From Micromonospora sp. KC606 (lineage in GTDB: Bacteria; Actinomycetota; Actinomycetes; Mycobacteriales; Micromonosporaceae), in NCBI RefSeq assembly GCF_004348675.1, contig NZ_SMKN01000042.1:1-32231 (forward strand): a DNA stretch of 32,231 nt, given 5' to 3'. Of this stretch, positions 1 through 7,434 are shown piece by piece; the first letter of the stretch is position 1; every line of letters starts with the position of its first letter. Under the pieces are notes generated by a model that made no database searches, was not told where the DNA came from, and saw only the letters and a list, made by a program, of their open reading frames with translations. Position numbers and translations under genes: made by a program.

Positions 1-145
1 CCCACTGACCCACCCGGCCGCTACGGCTGGCGTGCACGTTGGTGCGGGTGAGTCCGGGCGCGACGGCCATGCTGCGCAGCTTCGACCCGGCGCTGTAGTT
101 CCATCGCGAAGAGCGTCGAGAACGGGCGTTCCTGGCTGACACGAG
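1..145 (-). pseudogene. Decayed short-chain dehydrogenase/reductase fragment
   Basis: Read on the minus strand, about 93-119 encodes STLFAMELQ and, in a different frame from about 94 down to the left edge, GSKLRSMAVAPGLTRTN. Together these resemble the stretch of classical SDR enzymes (retinol-dehydrogenase-like) that runs from the helix after the active-site YxxxK to the PG-x-x-x-T-N motif. The two pieces join only through a frameshift near 92-95, and the YxxxK region is not found upstream. I therefore read it as a broken gene continuing past the left edge. No function is expected. A sequencing error could also explain the frameshift, but not the missing N-terminal part. Confidence 0.45.
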
Positions 146-220
146 GACGCGCTGATCAGGCCGTATCCCGGCGACAGGTCTGCCGTCGTACCCCCGTCCC
201 CGTCGCTGGCGGACGATCAC

Positions 221-227
221 TAAAAAT
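221..227 (+). promoter_or_regulatory. -10-like element of potD (leaderless start)
   Basis: TAAAAAT is a rare AT-rich patch in GC-rich DNA and ends 6-7 bases before the potD ATG at 234. No Shine-Dalgarno sequence precedes that ATG, so transcription probably starts at or next to the start codon. No convincing -35 is seen. Confidence 0.45.
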
Positions 228-233
228 CATCAC

Positions 234-1418
234 ATGCGCATCCCCCCGAAGCCGCTCAGTCGCCGCGGACTGTTCACCGGCACCCTGTCCTCGGCCGCCC
301 TGCTCGCGGCGGGTGGCGTCCTCGCCGGCTGCGGCACCAGAGCGGCGACCCAGACCGAGGAGGGTTGCACGAGCGAGGACCGCTCCGCGACGGAGAAGAA
401 GCTCGCCTTCGCCAACTGGCCTCAGTACATGGACGTCGAGGAGTCCGACCCGTCGAAGCGGCCGACCCTCGACGCGTTCGTCGCCAGGACCGGCATCCAG
501 GTCACCTACACCGAGGACATCAACGACAACAACGAGTTCTTCGGAAAGGTGCAGAACCAGCTGGCCAGCTGTCAGAGCATCGACCGGGACATCATCGTCC
601 TGAGCGACTGGATGTCCGCCCGGATGATCCGGCTCGGCTGGATCCAGAAGCTCGACCCGGCGAAGGTCCCCAACGTGACGGCGAACCTGCTGCCGTCGCT
701 GCTCAACCGCTCCTTCGACCCGGAGAACCGGATCGCCGTCCCCTGGCAGGCCGGTCTTGCCGGCCTGGCCTACAACGGCACCGTCACCAGGGAGATCCGC
801 ACCGTCGACGAGCTGCTCACCCGTCCCGACCTCAAGGGCCGGGTGACCGCCCTGAGCGAGATGCGCGACACGATTGGCCTGCTGCTGCAGTCCAACGGTC
901 ACGACCCGGCGAACTTCACCACCGCGCAGTTCGACGACGCGCTCGCCAAGCTCAAGCGGGCCGTCGACTCCGGCCAGATCCGTCGGTTCACCGGCAACGA
1001 CTACGCCCCAGAGCTCGCCAGGGGGGACATCGCCGCGTGTGTCGCCTGGTCCGGCGACGTCATCCAGCTCTCTGGCGAGGACGAGAAGATCCGGTTCGTC
1101 TCGCCCGAGTCGGGCGTGCTGCTGTACAGCGACAACATGATGGTGCCGAACAAGGCCACCCACCGGGGCAACGCCGAAGCGCTGATCAACTACTACTACG
1201 AGCCGGCCGTCGCGGCCCGGCTCGCCGCGTACGTCAACTACATCTGCCCGGTCAAGGGCGCGCAGGCAGAGATGGAGAAGATCGACCCGGCGTTGGCCGC
1301 CAACCCGCTGATCTTCCCAGGCGAGGACCTGCTGCGGAGGGCCACCGTCTTCATGGCCCTCGACGAGAAGCAGGAGAGGGAGTACGAGTCCAGGTTCCAG
1401 CAGGTCATCGGGGCGTGA
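234..1418 (+). CDS. potD: Spermidine/putrescine-type ABC transporter substrate-binding lipoprotein (PotD-like)
   Basis: Extracytoplasmic solute-binding protein of a polyamine-type (PAAT/MOI family) importer, 394 aa. The N-terminus has a twin-arginine motif SRRGLF (residues 9-14), a hydrophobic stretch and a lipobox LAGC with Cys33. It is therefore likely Tat-exported and lipid-anchored. The mature part follows the PotD/PotF pattern: FANWPQYMD at the start, TYTEDINDNNEFFGK, a YSDNMMVPN segment and a C-terminal helix. The gene leads a tight potD-A-B-C operon; potA starts 4 bases after its stop. The start is set by the AT-rich -10-like element just upstream, without an RBS. Family assignment is firm. 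The exact substrate (putrescine, spermidine or another cation) cannot be told. Confidence 0.93.
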   Translation: MRIPPKPLSRRGLFTGTLSSAALLAAGGVLAGCGTRAATQTEEGCTSEDRSATEKKLAFANWPQYMDVEESDPSKRPTLDAFVARTGIQVTYTEDINDNNEFFGKVQNQLASCQSIDRDIIVLSDWMSARMIRLGWIQKLDPAKVPNVTANLLPSLLNRSFDPENRIAVPWQAGLAGLAYNGTVTREIRTVDELLTRPDLKGRVTALSEMRDTIGLLLQSNGHDPANFTTAQFDDALAKLKRAVDSGQIRRFTGNDYAPELARGDIAACVAWSGDVIQLSGEDEKIRFVSPESGVLLYSDNMMVPNKATHRGNAEALINYYYEPAVAARLAAYVNYICPVKGAQAEMEKIDPALAANPLIFPGEDLLRRATVFMALDEKQEREYESRFQQVIGA

Positions 1419-1422
1419 CCGG

Positions 1423-2643
1423 ATGGGGCACGAGTCACCGGCCGGCGACCTGAGGCTGACCAATCTCACGAAGCGGTTCGGCGTCCTCACCGCCGTCGAC
1501 GACCTCGACCTGACCGTCCCGCAGGGCTCCTTCTTCGCCCTGCTCGGGGCGTCCGGCTGCGGCAAGACCACCACCCTGCGCATGATCGCCGGCCTGGAGG
1601 CGCCGACCAGCGGACAGGTGCTGCTCGGCGACCGTGACATCGCCCGGCTGCGGCCGTACCAGCGGCCGGTGAACACGGTGTTCCAGAGCTACGCGCTCTT
1701 CCCGCACCTCGACGTCGCCGAGAACGTGGCCTTCGGGCTGCGTCGGCGCGGCATCCGCAACGTCGACGACCAGGTCCGGCGGATGCTGGCGCTGGTGCAG
1801 CTCGACGGCTCTGGCCGGCGGCGGCCCGCCCAGCTCTCCGGCGGGCAGCAGCAGCGGGTCGCGCTGGCCCGCGCCCTGGTCAACCATCCGCGGGTGCTGC
1901 TGCTGGACGAGCCGCTCGGCGCGCTCGACCTCAAGCTGCGCCGGCAGATGCAGATCGAGCTGAGACGGATCCAGAACGAGGTCGGCATCACCTTCGTGCA
2001 CGTCACCCACGACCAGGAGGAGGCCATGACGATGGCCGACACGGTCGCGGTGATGAACGCCGGTCGGATCGAGCAGCTCGGGGCGCCCGCCGACCTCTAC
2101 GAGTTCCCGGCCACCGCGTTCGTGGCGAACTTCCTCGGCCAGTCCAACCTGCTCGCCGCCGAGGCCGCCGGCCCCGCCGGCGCCGACGTGCCGGTCACCG
2201 CCCACGGTGCCCGGTTCTCCCTGCCCGTCGGCCGCGCCCGGTCCGACCGGGGCGCCGTCTACCTGGGGGTACGCCCGGAGAAGCTGCATCTGGCCGGCTC
2301 CGCCGACCAGGTGCCCGACGGACACCAGCACGTCGACGGTGTGGTCACCGACGCCTCCTACGTCGGGGTCAGCACCCAGTACCTGATCCGCACCGGCTGG
2401 GGGAGTGAGCTGGTCGCGTTCGCGGCGAACAGTGGGCTGGGCCAGCGGTTCCCGGTCGGCGCGCCGGTGGCGGCGCACTGGGATCCCCGGCACGCATTCC
2501 TGCTGCCCCGCGAGCCCGGCCCGACCGACGACCGACCGGACCGCCCCGCTGCGCGCCGAGCCGGCGAGGGTGCGGTCGCGAACGCGCCTCGCCACCTCCT
2601 GCGCCGGGTCGTGCGCCCGGCCAAGCGTCGCGGAGCGGCCTGA
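1423..2643 (+). CDS. potA: ABC transporter ATP-binding protein (PotA-like)
   Basis: Cytoplasmic ATPase that powers the polyamine-type importer, 406 aa. Walker A GASGCGKT (42-49), Q-loop FQSYALFPH, signature LSGGQQQ (138-144), Walker B VLLLDEP (158-164) and switch His196 are all present. About residues 230-370 form the TOBE/OB region typical of the PotA/MalK subfamily, with VYLGVRPEKL. The C-terminal tail (after about 365) is low-complexity, Arg/Pro/Ala-rich and not part of the family core. ATG lies 4 bases after the potD stop. Its own stop overlaps the potB start (TGATG), so translation is coupled. Confidence 0.95.
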   Translation: MGHESPAGDLRLTNLTKRFGVLTAVDDLDLTVPQGSFFALLGASGCGKTTTLRMIAGLEAPTSGQVLLGDRDIARLRPYQRPVNTVFQSYALFPHLDVAENVAFGLRRRGIRNVDDQVRRMLALVQLDGSGRRRPAQLSGGQQQRVALARALVNHPRVLLLDEPLGALDLKLRRQMQIELRRIQNEVGITFVHVTHDQEEAMTMADTVAVMNAGRIEQLGAPADLYEFPATAFVANFLGQSNLLAAEAAGPAGADVPVTAHGARFSLPVGRARSDRGAVYLGVRPEKLHLAGSADQVPDGHQHVDGVVTDASYVGVSTQYLIRTGWGSELVAFAANSGLGQRFPVGAPVAAHWDPRHAFLLPREPGPTDDRPDRPAARRAGEGAVANAPRHLLRRVVRPAKRRGAA

Positions 2644-3560
2644 TGACGGCGCTGGCCCCCGTGCCGGCCCCGTCGGGCCAGGCGGCCGAGGCGCCGCCGC
2701 CACCCCGGCGGGGCCGCCACCGGCTGCTGCCGTACCTGCTGCTCCTGCCCGGCGCGGCCTGGCTGGGCGTCTTCTTCGCCGCGCCGATGCTGCAACTCGG
2801 CGCGGCCAGCCTCTACGACCCCGGCGGTTCGCTCTCCACCGGGTACGTGTTGACCTGGGCGTTCGGCAACTATCCGGCGGCGGTGCAGGCGTACTGGCCG
2901 CAGTTCGCCCGCGCGTTCGGCTACGCCGGGATCGCGCTGGTGCTGGCACTGCTGACGGGCTACCCGCTGGCGTACGCGATCGCGCAGAAGGCCGGCCGGT
3001 GGAAGAACCTGCTACTGGTCTGCGTGGTCGCCCCGATGTTCACCAGCTTTCTGGTGCGCACCCTGGCCTGGAAGACCATCCTGTCCGACAACGGCGCTCT
3101 GGTCGGGCTGCTGCGCGACGTGCACCTGCTCGGTCCGGACGGCCGGCTGCTGGCCACCCCCGTCGCGGTGGTGCTCGGACTGACGTACAACTTCCTGCCG
3201 TTCCTGGTGCTGCCGCTGTACGCCAGCCTGGAGCGGCTGGACCGCCGGCTGCTGGAGGCGGCCGGTGACCTGTACGCCAGCGGTGTGCAGACGTTCCGCC
3301 GGGTCACCCTGCCGCTGTCGATGCCCGGCCTGACCGCAGGCACGCTGCTCTTCTTCATTCCCGCCACCGGCGACTACATCAACGCGGAACTGCTCGGCAC
3401 CCCGAACGAGTACATGATCGGCAACGTCATCGACTCGGCGTTCCTGGTCCGATTGGACTACCCGCAGGGGGCGGCGCTCTCATTTCTGCTGATGGCGGCG
3501 ATCCTCGCGCTGGTCTTCGGCTATCTGCGCCGGGCCGGCACGGAGGAGGTGCCCCGATGA
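2643..3560 (+). CDS. potB: ABC transporter permease (PotB-like)
   Basis: First of the two inner-membrane permeases of the importer, 305 aa. The Pro/Arg-rich N-terminal tail is followed by about six membrane segments (LLPYLLLLPGAAWLGVFFAA; IALVLALLTGYPLAYAI; and further ones). The EAA loop that docks onto PotA is seen as EAAGDLYASGVQTFRRVTLP. The start codon overlaps the potA stop by one base. The stop (3558-3560) overlaps the ATG of a 20-codon micro-ORF in the downstream tandem repeat (ATGA), an unusual way to link it to potC. Confidence 0.94.
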   Translation: MTALAPVPAPSGQAAEAPPPPRRGRHRLLPYLLLLPGAAWLGVFFAAPMLQLGAASLYDPGGSLSTGYVLTWAFGNYPAAVQAYWPQFARAFGYAGIALVLALLTGYPLAYAIAQKAGRWKNLLLVCVVAPMFTSFLVRTLAWKTILSDNGALVGLLRDVHLLGPDGRLLATPVAVVLGLTYNFLPFLVLPLYASLERLDRRLLEAAGDLYASGVQTFRRVTLPLSMPGLTAGTLLFFIPATGDYINAELLGTPNEYMIGNVIDSAFLVRLDYPQGAALSFLLMAAILALVFGYLRRAGTEEVPR

Positions 3561-3619
3561 GCGCGAGGAGTGCAGCGGAGCGGAGCCCCGCAGTCGCGAA
3601 CGAAGGTGGGTTCTGGTGA
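3557..3619 (+). CDS. Micro-ORF 1 in the potB-potC repeat (20 aa)
   Basis: ATG at 3557 overlaps the potB stop (ATGA). Twenty codons beginning MSARSAAERS and ending GGFW are followed by TGA at 3617-3619, which overlaps the next GTG. The peptide is probably irrelevant; the likely role is to carry ribosomes across the inserted repeat by termination-reinitiation. Translation is not proven. Confidence 0.4.
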   Translation: MSARSAAERSPAVANEGGFW

Positions 3620-3678
3620 GCGCGAGGAGTGCAGCGGAGCGGAGCCCCGCAGTCGCGAACGAAGGTGGGCTCTGGTGA
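3616..3678 (+). CDS. Micro-ORF 2 in the potB-potC repeat (20 aa)
   Basis: GTG at 3616 overlaps the stop of micro-ORF 1. The peptide matches that of micro-ORF 1 except Leu for Phe at position 19. Its TGA (3676-3678) overlaps the GTG of potC. It is best seen as the second relay step of the coupling repeat rather than a functional protein. Confidence 0.4.
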   Translation: MSARSAAERSPAVANEGGLW

Positions 3679-4466
3679 GAGTGTCCCGGTGGCTGGCCGA
3701 CCGCTGGGTGATGATCGTCGCCCTGCTGGTGCTCGGCTACCTCGCCCTGCCGATCGCGGTGGTCGCCGCCCTGTCGTTCAACCGCCCGTCGAGCCGGCTG
3801 TCGTACGACTTCCACGAGTTCACCCTGGACAACTGGCGCCACCCCTGCGCCACCACCGACATGTGTGACGCGGTGCTGCGCAGCGTGCAGATCGGCTTCG
3901 TCGCCACCGTCGTCGCCACGGTGCTCGGCACGCTGATGGCGTTCGCCCTGGTTCGGCACCGCTTCCGTGGCCGGTCCGGGATCAACCTGCTGATCTTCCT
4001 GCCGATGGCCACGCCGGAACTGGTGATGGGCACCTCGCTGCTCGCCCTCTTCGTCTCCGCCGGGGTGCCGCAGGGCTTCTGGACGCTCGTCATCGCCCAC
4101 GTCATGTTCTGCGTGTCGTTCGTGGTGGTCACCGTCAAGGCGCGGCTGGCCGGGATGGACCGGCGGCTGGAGGAGGCCGCGATGGACCTCTACGCCAGCG
4201 AGTGGCACACGTTCCGCCTGGTCACCCTGCCGCTGGTGTGGCCGGGCATCGTCGCCGCCGCGCTGCTGGCCTTCTCGTTGAGCTTCGACGACTTCATCGT
4301 CACGAACTTCAACGCCGGCACCACCGTCACCTTCCCGATGTACGTCTGGGGCGCCGCCCAGCGCGGCATTCCGCCGCAGGTCAACGTCGTGGGCACGGCG
4401 ATGTTCGGGATAGCCCTGCTGCTGGTCGGGGTCAGCTCGCTGCGCGCCCGCCGCTCCGCCCGCTGA
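3675..4466 (+). CDS. potC: ABC transporter permease (PotC-like)
   Basis: Second permease of the importer, 263 aa. Six membrane segments begin with WVMIVALLVLGYLALPIAVV. The EAA loop is EEAAMDLYASEWHTFRLVTL, and the family motif SFDDFIVTNF follows. The GTG at 3675 is chosen because the protein then starts MRVSRWLADRW, as PotC proteins do, and overlaps the preceding micro-ORF stop by GTGA. The same frame stays open back to 3570, but that upstream stretch is the 59-bp repeat read out of phase and is not a real N-terminus. It is the last gene of the operon; a GC-rich hairpin follows. Confidence 0.93.
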   Translation: MRVSRWLADRWVMIVALLVLGYLALPIAVVAALSFNRPSSRLSYDFHEFTLDNWRHPCATTDMCDAVLRSVQIGFVATVVATVLGTLMAFALVRHRFRGRSGINLLIFLPMATPELVMGTSLLALFVSAGVPQGFWTLVIAHVMFCVSFVVVTVKARLAGMDRRLEEAAMDLYASEWHTFRLVTLPLVWPGIVAAALLAFSLSFDDFIVTNFNAGTTVTFPMYVWGAAQRGIPPQVNVVGTAMFGIALLLVGVSSLRARRSAR

Positions 4467-4480
4467 CGCCACCCACGCCC

Positions 4481-4498
4481 GGCCCGCGCCTGCGGGCC
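4481..4498 (+). terminator. GC hairpin after potC
   Basis: GGCCCGC (4481-4487) and GCGGGCC (4492-4498) form a perfect 7-bp stem with a 4-base loop, 15 bases after the potC stop. There is no T-run, which is common in high-GC actinobacteria. Confidence 0.5.
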
Positions 4499-4609
4499 TG
4501 CCTCTCTGGGCCCGGCCCGCGCGCCTCTCCGGGCCGGCCCGCACGCCCTCGGGCACGATCCGCATCCCTGGGTCCGGTTGCGCCATGTTGCGGTGTCCGA
4601 GGCGCGGGA

Positions 4610-4626
4610 TACCGCACTATGCGGTA
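4610..4626. promoter_or_regulatory. Operator-like palindrome in the potC downstream gap
   Basis: TACCGCA (4610-4616), spacer CTA, TGCGGTA (4620-4626) is a perfect 7+7 dyad. It lies in the 314-base gap between potC and the next gene, about 155 bases before the latter. The same gap holds a second inverted repeat, CCACCAG/CTGGTGG (4638-4644, 4678-4684), and a TTGTAAAT patch near 4727 that could be a -10. No gene is convincing in the gap. Confidence 0.4.
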
Positions 4627-4780
4627 CCTGGAGTGGACCACCAGCCGGACGAACGGCTCGGAACGGTGTCCTTCCCGCTGGTGGCCGTCCGATCTCGGAG
4701 GCCCGTCACCGCCTCCCGTCCGGACGTTGTAAATCGATCGACGCAGCTGAGAAGAGGTACGGCGGATCCGACAGCGAGGG

Positions 4781-5548
4781 GTGAAGGCAAAACTCATCTC
4801 CGTGACGATCCCACCTCCACCACCTGCCCAGCCATACTCCGCCCCGCCCGGTGCGCAGCCCGGATGGTTCCGCCGGCTAAGCCCCGGCGGGCGGGCCGGG
4901 GTGATCGTCGGTGGCGTCCTGCTCTCCTTCTTCCTGCTCTGCTGCTCGGGAGTGGCCGTCATCGGCGTCTTCGCCGAAAACCCGGACCCTGACCAGGCCC
5001 GGAAGTCGGCCGGGAACGTCGCCCCGCAGGAACAGCCGACGGCGGACGCCCCCGTCACCGTGGCCCCGACCGGCAGCCCGTCGGAACCCGCCGAGAACAG
5101 ACCCGTTCCGACTCCTGCAGCGCCGACCTCCGCCGCGCCGAGCGTGCAGATCCGCAACGAGACCGAATCCAGGACCATCCGGTACGCCGAGCGGACCGTG
5201 AGGGACCCGTCCATCGCCAAGGGGAAGCGGGTGGTACGGACGAGAGGCGTCAACGGAGTCCGGACGTTGACCTACGAGATCACCCTCACCGACGGGGCCG
5301 AGACCGGCCGGCGACTGGTCCGGTCGGTGGTGACGAGGCAACCAGTAACCCAGGTCGTCGCGGTCGGCACGCGCGAGGAGCGGCGCTGTGACCCGAACTA
5401 CGGCGGCTGCGTACCGATCGCCAGCGACGTCGACTGTGCCGGCGGCAGCGGCGACGGACCGGCGTACGTTTCCGGTCCGATCAGGGTGATCGGTCAGGAC
5501 ATCTACAAACTCGACCGGGACGGCGACGGTTGGGCCTGCGACGACTGA
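4781..5548 (+). CDS. Membrane-anchored G5 / excalibur domain protein
   Basis: 255 aa. A proline-rich cytoplasmic N-terminus leads to one membrane helix (about 44-65, GVIVGGVLLSFFLLCCSGV), so most of the protein is outside the cell. A Pro/Thr/Ala linker follows. A G5-like domain comes next (about 125-200: IRYAERTVRDPSIAKGKRVV, then GVNGVRTLTYEIT, then the GTRE end). The C-terminal excalibur motif is DRDGDGWACDD with Cys pairs before it, probably binding calcium. G5 domains are linked to cell-wall glycan binding, so a wall-associated role is inferred. GTG 4781 has AGGGG directly against it, which is too close. GTG 4802 (MTIPPPPP) is an equally possible start. Confidence 0.8.
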   Translation: MKAKLISVTIPPPPPAQPYSAPPGAQPGWFRRLSPGGRAGVIVGGVLLSFFLLCCSGVAVIGVFAENPDPDQARKSAGNVAPQEQPTADAPVTVAPTGSPSEPAENRPVPTPAAPTSAAPSVQIRNETESRTIRYAERTVRDPSIAKGKRVVRTRGVNGVRTLTYEITLTDGAETGRRLVRSVVTRQPVTQVVAVGTREERRCDPNYGGCVPIASDVDCAGGSGDGPAYVSGPIRVIGQDIYKLDRDGDGWACDD

Positions 5549-5631
5549 CCAACTGGAGTGGCTGGCGGGCCGACCGGTCGCCGGGGTGACGGAGGTGGGC
5601 CGTCGAAGCTCGTCGCAGGGTCTGGGGAACC

Positions 5632-5665
5632 TTCCTCACGAGGAATCTGAACCCCGAGGGGTTTT
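5632..5665 (+). terminator. Tandem small hairpins between the excalibur and double-psi-barrel genes
   Basis: TTCCTC/GAGGAA (5632-5637, 5640-5645) is followed by AACCCC/GGGGTT (5650-5655, 5658-5663) and then TT. The second resembles a short intrinsic terminator with a U-tract. It could end the 4781 transcript or act in the leader of the next gene. The rest of 5549-5706 shows nothing clear. Confidence 0.4.
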
Positions 5666-5715
5666 CAGCCGTACTCCGCTCCGAGGTTACGCCGACGGAC
5701 GAGGAGATGGTGAAG

Positions 5716-6429
5716 GTGCAGCGGAAGCACGTACTGGCGGCCGGGGTGGCACTGGCGGCGGCTGCGGCGGCGGTGGTCGGCACGACTATCGGCTTCGCCG
5801 ACACCACCCCCGGCCCACAGAGCGCCTGCTCCGGGTCCGTCACCTTCTCGGCCGAGAGCGGCGCGCCGGCGGCGACCAGCGACCGGTTCCCGGTCGGTAC
5901 CCGGCTGCGGGTCACGAACCTGGAGAACGACAAGGTGGCGACGGTGACGGTGACCGGTCCGTCGGGCAGTTGCGTGTTGCTCAACACCGCCGCCATGGAC
6001 GCCATCCGGGAACCCGGCAAGAACGTGATTCAACGCACCGTGGTGGAACGCCTCACCGACGAAACACCCCCGCCCGGCGACACACCCCTGAGCGGTGAGG
6101 CGGCCCCGACCGCCCACCAGAGGCGGCCCGGCAGCGCGCAGCGGCCCGCCTCGTCGGCCACCGGCTCCCCGACGACGCCGGCCGGGCCCGGCGTGTGCGA
6201 TGGCCCGATCACCTTCTCCGCCGACCCTGGCGCGCCCGCCGCGACCAGCGGACAGTTCCCGGTCGGCACCCGGCTGCGGGTGACCAACCTGGACAACGGC
6301 AAGACGGTCACGGTGACGGTGACCGGTCCGTCGGGCAGTTGCGTGCTGCTCAACACCGCCGCCATGGACGCCATCCGGGAACCCGGCAAGAACCTGGTCC
6401 GCCGCAACACCCTCGAACTGCTTCGCTGA
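5716..6429 (+). CDS. Secreted protein with two tandem double-psi-beta-barrel-like domains
   Basis: Starts MQRKHVLAAGVAL with a signal peptide likely cleaved after GFA, so it is exported. Two copies of an approximately 65-residue domain follow: GTRLRVTNL then NDKVATVTVTGPSGSCVLLN then AMDAIREPGK. They are separated by a Pro/Ser/Arg-rich linker. The pattern (GTxLxVTNxxNGKxVxVxVxGP then L-x-x-A-A) matches the RlpA-like/DPBB fold. The catalytic Asp and His of lytic transglycosylases are not evident, so a binding or structural role at the wall is more likely. GAGGAG at 5701-5706 fits GTG 5716 (spacing 9). ATG 5707 and GTG 5710 are in frame but too close. The convergent neighbour ends 84 bases downstream. 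Confidence 0.72.
   Translation: MQRKHVLAAGVALAAAAAAVVGTTIGFADTTPGPQSACSGSVTFSAESGAPAATSDRFPVGTRLRVTNLENDKVATVTVTGPSGSCVLLNTAAMDAIREPGKNVIQRTVVERLTDETPPPGDTPLSGEAAPTAHQRRPGSAQRPASSATGSPTTPAGPGVCDGPITFSADPGAPAATSGQFPVGTRLRVTNLDNGKTVTVTVTGPSGSCVLLNTAAMDAIREPGKNLVRRNTLELLR
5941..6024 (+). repeat. Direct repeat, copy 1 (internal gene duplication)
   Basis: An 84-base segment is repeated at 6310-6393 with a single mismatch (T/C in a Leu codon). It encodes TVTVTGPSGSC through EPGKN in each domain. The rest of each domain is more diverged, which suggests gene conversion or a recent duplication. Confidence 0.85.
6310..6393 (+). repeat. Direct repeat, copy 2 (internal gene duplication)
   Basis: Second copy of the 84-base segment, 369 bases after the first and in the same reading frame (369 = 3 x 123). 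Confidence 0.85.
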
Positions 6430-6436
6430 GCCGCCC

Positions 6437-6487
6437 GGCGGTGACTCGGGCCAGCCGAAGGCGGCGTCCAGGATGGCGGTCACCGCC
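6437..6487. terminator. Convergent-gene hairpins
   Basis: Between two convergent genes, GGCGGTGA (6437-6444) pairs with TCACCGCC (6480-6487). The right arm is also part of a tight local palindrome GGCGGT-C-ACCGCC (6475-6487). It could work as a terminator for both strands. Confidence 0.45.
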
Positions 6488-6513
6488 CGCCAGGCGTCCC
6501 GGACGCAGCGGCA

Positions 6514-7431
6514 TCAGCTGAGTGCGGCAGCCAACTCGTCGTAGGTCGGGGCGAGTTGTCGCAGCGTCTCGGCCGCGGATGTCGTGTGTCCGGCCACGAC
6601 GTCGTGCTGAAGGCTGCCGACCAGTCGGGCCTGCCGGGTGGCGACGGCAGCGGCCTGGGCATTGCCCAGGCCGCAGAGTGCGGTGGCGGAGTCGGTGAGC
6701 CGCCGGGCGCCGACCCGGATCGCGAAGTGGACCAGGTGAGCGTGCACCTGCGAATCCAGACCGTCGGTGATCAGGTCGGCGAGCTGGTGGGCCGCGCCGG
6801 CGCCGCCGATAGTGCCGGGCGGCACCGGGAGGTCGTCGCGTCCGCGCAGCCAGGCGACCGCGCCGGGCAGCGCCGCGCGCAGCGCCGCCTCGGTGGGGAC
6901 CTGGCTGACACGGTGGAAGTCGCCGCGCATCGTGTACGGAGAGGTCCGGTAGGCGATGGTGTCGGCACGCCACGCGGCCAGGAAGTCCGGGAGGGGCAGG
7001 GTCGCGTAGGGGTGACCGTGCGGATCGTGGAACCGGACCAGTTCGTCGTCGACTTCCAACACGGCGACGAAATGGTCACTTTCGATCGGCCCGGTCATTC
7101 CGGGCTGGTGGCGCAGCAAGCCGATCTCGACCGGCCCGGCCAGGACTGGGCCGGCGGTGACCGCTTCGCGCAGCATCGCCGTGGCCTGCTCGTCGTCGTC
7201 CGCTCCTTGCCGGCGGCAGGTCCAACCCAACAACGCGATCGCGTCGTCGAGACCTCGGTCGGGGTCCCAGCCGTAGGGGTTGAACAGCGGCAGCCGCCCG
7301 GCGATCAGTGTGAACCCGAACGGGGATCCGGTCAGCACCTCGATCTCCGATGGCGACGGCGCGGCGGCCCCGAGCAGCATCGCCAGCGAGTTGGCGTAGC
7401 AGTAGGGTCCGGAACCGATGTAGGGCTGCAT
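6514..7431 (-). CDS. BtrH N-terminal-like / C39-like papain-fold protein
   Basis: 305 aa, cytoplasmic (no signal peptide or membrane helix). The start MQPYIGSGPYCYANSLAM puts Cys11 at the head of a helix. Later come SDHFVAVLEVDD with His120 and FHDPHG with Asp136. This Cys/His/Asp order is that of papain-fold enzymes, and the layout is that of the BtrH N-terminal family. BtrH itself is an acyltransferase in butirosin synthesis; other members have unknown roles. The C-terminal half (about 175-305) is helical with no recognised motif. The gene follows merR by 3 bases, and its SD (GAAGGA, 7441-7446) lies inside the merR end, so the two are co-expressed. It is probably the MerR target or partner. 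Enzymatic reaction unknown. Confidence 0.7.
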   Translation of the reverse strand: MQPYIGSGPYCYANSLAMLLGAAAPSPSEIEVLTGSPFGFTLIAGRLPLFNPYGWDPDRGLDDAIALLGWTCRRQGADDDEQATAMLREAVTAGPVLAGPVEIGLLRHQPGMTGPIESDHFVAVLEVDDELVRFHDPHGHPYATLPLPDFLAAWRADTIAYRTSPYTMRGDFHRVSQVPTEAALRAALPGAVAWLRGRDDLPVPPGTIGGAGAAHQLADLITDGLDSQVHAHLVHFAIRVGARRLTDSATALCGLGNAQAAAVATRQARLVGSLQHDVVAGHTTSAAETLRQLAPTYDELAAALS

Positions 7432-7434
7432 GCC

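Larger units (their letters stand above)
3557..3678 (+). repeat. Tandem 59-bp intercistronic repeat at the potB/potC junction
   Basis: Two units, 3557-3615 and 3616-3674, differ at their start codon (ATG/GTG) and at one base near the end (TTC versus CTC). Each starts with ATG or GTG, runs 20 codons and ends in TGA, and each stop overlaps the next start by 4 bases (ATGA at 3557, GTGA at 3616 and 3675). The last overlap is the potC start. Because 59 is not a multiple of 3, each copy restarts the frame. A short inverted repeat CGCGA/TCGCG (3562-3566, 3594-3598) lies in each unit. I recall similar sequences scattered between genes in Micromonospora, but could not check. Confidence 0.9.

Noticed and set aside
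3570..3674. Upstream extension of potC with a start in the repeat
   Set aside because: It is the 59-bp repeat read out of phase in two frames; PotC proteins start close to MRVSRWLADRW, and GTG 3675 overlaps the preceding stop.
4578..4992. Short open frames in the gap after potC
   Set aside because: No RBS or domain, and they overlap the start of the G5/excalibur gene in other frames.
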